A DNA stretch of 48,862 nucleotides from an uncultured Oscillospiraceae bacterium (GTDB lineage Bacteria > Bacillota > Clostridia > Oscillospirales > Oscillospiraceae): contig CANQKA010000004.1 of the NCBI GenBank assembly GCA_947624395.1, positions 1-48,862 of the forward strand, in the 5' to 3' direction. Numbering within the stretch: position 1 is the first letter of the stretch; the number at the start of each line of letters is the position of its first letter. The position numbers were made by a program, and so were the translations under genes. The notes below the pieces were generated by a model that was given only the letters and a program-made list of their open reading frames with translations, was not told the DNA's origin and ran no database searches. Shown here one piece after another: positions 48,129 through 48,862 of this stretch.

Positions 48129-48862
48129 GCCAGCGCCTCCAACAGTCCCCCGGCGGCCAGACCCGCCAGCCGCCCGCTGGACCAGGCCCATTGGAGGTTA
48201 TACCCCCCGCAATCCCCGTCCACGTCCAGCACCTCGCCGCAGGCGTACAGACCGGGGACCAGCCGGCTTTCCATGGTCTCGGGGTCGAACCCGGCGGTGT
48301 CCACGCCCCCGGCGGTCACCTGCGCGTCGTCAAAGCCCAACGTCCCATGCAGCGCCAGCTCGTACCGGCACAGCGCGTCCGCCACCAGCTCCAGCGCCCC
48401 GTCGGACAATGCCCACAGCCGTGCCTCCTGGGGTATCTGCACCCGGCGCAGCACCGTCCGGGAGATTGCATTATGTAAAGCACCGGCCAGTAAACTTTCC
48501 GCTTTATAGTCCGGAAAATCGTCCCGCTTGGCCTTCATATAATCAATTATGTCAACTTTATCCAGCTCCGGCAGCAGCCGCAGACATACCGTGCACCCGC
48601 CCCCGGCGGTGGACGCTGCCCGGCTCAAATCATACACCCCCGGCCCGGTGACGCCGTAGTCGGTGAACTGGACCTCCCCGCTGGCCCTTGCCAGCACGGT
48701 CCCGTCCCGCTCCAATGTGAGGCCGGCCTGGGTGCGCACGCCCTTCATGGGCCTTGTCCAGGTGTTGTCGGTCTTGAGCTGGACCAGGGACGGGGCCAGG
48801 GCCGTGACGCCGTGGCCGAACCCGGCCAGCAGGTCGTACCCGGACCGGACGCCGCCCACCCG
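48125..48862 (-). CDS. HI0933/BaiN-family flavoprotein, C-terminal part
   Basis: Only about the last 245 residues are in the window; the N-terminal FAD-binding fold lies beyond the right edge. The end FDDAQVTAGGVDTAGFD, LVPGLYACGEVLDVDGDCGGYNLQWAWSSG is the diagnostic C-terminus of the HI0933/YhiN/BaiN family (aminoacetone oxidase-like or 3-dehydro bile acid reductase-like flavoproteins). Substrate cannot be assigned. An internal Met near the edge is not the start, because the preceding sequence is still open and in frame. It is coupled to the following oxidoreductase by ATGA and contains two TTNACATAA nonamers. Confidence 0.9.
   Translation of the reverse strand, partial: RVGGVRSGYDLLAGFGHGVTALAPSLVQLKTDNTWTRPMKGVRTQAGLTLERDGTVLARASGEVQFTDYGVTGPGVYDLSRAASTAGGGCTVCLRLLPELDKVDIIDYMKAKRDDFPDYKAESLLAGALHNAISRTVLRRVQIPQEARLWALSDGALELVADALCRYELALHGTLGFDDAQVTAGGVDTAGFDPETMESRLVPGLYACGEVLDVDGDCGGYNLQWAWSSGRLAGLAAGGLLEALA

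Overview
The window is a chromosomal stretch of a GC-rich, Gram-positive anaerobe, most likely a member of the Oscillospiraceae or a relative in the Clostridia (inference). Pointers are a CIRCE-controlled groESL operon, a two-FeoA plus FeoB plus Cys-rich-protein iron cassette, FchA beside FolD, PadR/DUF2812 and LytTR/GHKL regulatory pairs, strong AGGAGG ribosome sites, and many short double-hairpin repeats of a kind common in that group. No rRNA, CRISPR array, transposase, integrase or phage gene was seen. One tRNA gene (Ser, anticodon GGA) is present.

Layout. 0-9 kb: ymdB-like phosphodiesterase, an SbcD/YhaO plus YhaN nuclease pair, an RlmL-like RNA methyltransferase, a nitrilase-family hydrolase, groES-groEL and two small proteins, one of them a free-standing FakA middle domain. 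9-13 kb: a gamma-glutamyl-ligase-like protein with an NlpC/P60 hydrolase, divergent from a LytTR/GHKL two-component system. 13-16.5 kb: the ferrous iron uptake cassette, with three related palindromes around its promoter and a 100-bp inverted repeat on either side. 16.5-18 kb: PadR/DUF2812. 17.9-21.2 kb: an AT-rich, apparently acquired DpnII-type restriction-modification operon next to tRNA-Ser. 21.5-25.4 kb: folC-fchA-folD, then greA and a flavin reductase. 25.6-28.9 kb: an envelope/regulator operon. 29-31 kb: rarA divergent from nth. 31-36.7 kb: a phosphatase, an RND/MMPL transporter with an exported partner, and a MATE pump. 37-38.8 kb: trmB and an acyltransferase. 39-41.5 kb: a large exported FN3-repeat protein ending in a DnaJ-like zinc finger. 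41.6-46.3 kb: a Gld-type ABC transporter operon. 46.6-48.9 kb: two overlapping flavoprotein genes, the second cut by the window edge.

Genes that appear to work together: FolD lacks the catalytic Lys and Gln of the cyclohydrolase reaction, and an FchA cyclohydrolase is translationally coupled directly upstream, so the two probably share one folate step. YhaO and YhaN form a nuclease/ATPase complex. FeoA, FeoA, FeoB and the Cys-rich protein form one metal-regulated operon. The Dam-like methyltransferase, DpnII endonuclease, a second methyltransferase and an unknown protein form one defence cassette.

The least expected signal is the AT-rich nonamer TTNACATAA. It occurs twelve times, on both strands and in several reading frames, inside otherwise GC-rich genes, six times within the last 1.8 kb. 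By rough base-composition reckoning it should occur less than once. Other points of interest are the repeat families whose second stem changes sequence but keeps its pairing, the three-branched element beside tRNA-Ser, a probable leaderless folC mRNA, and the exported protein with four CxxCxGxG motifs.
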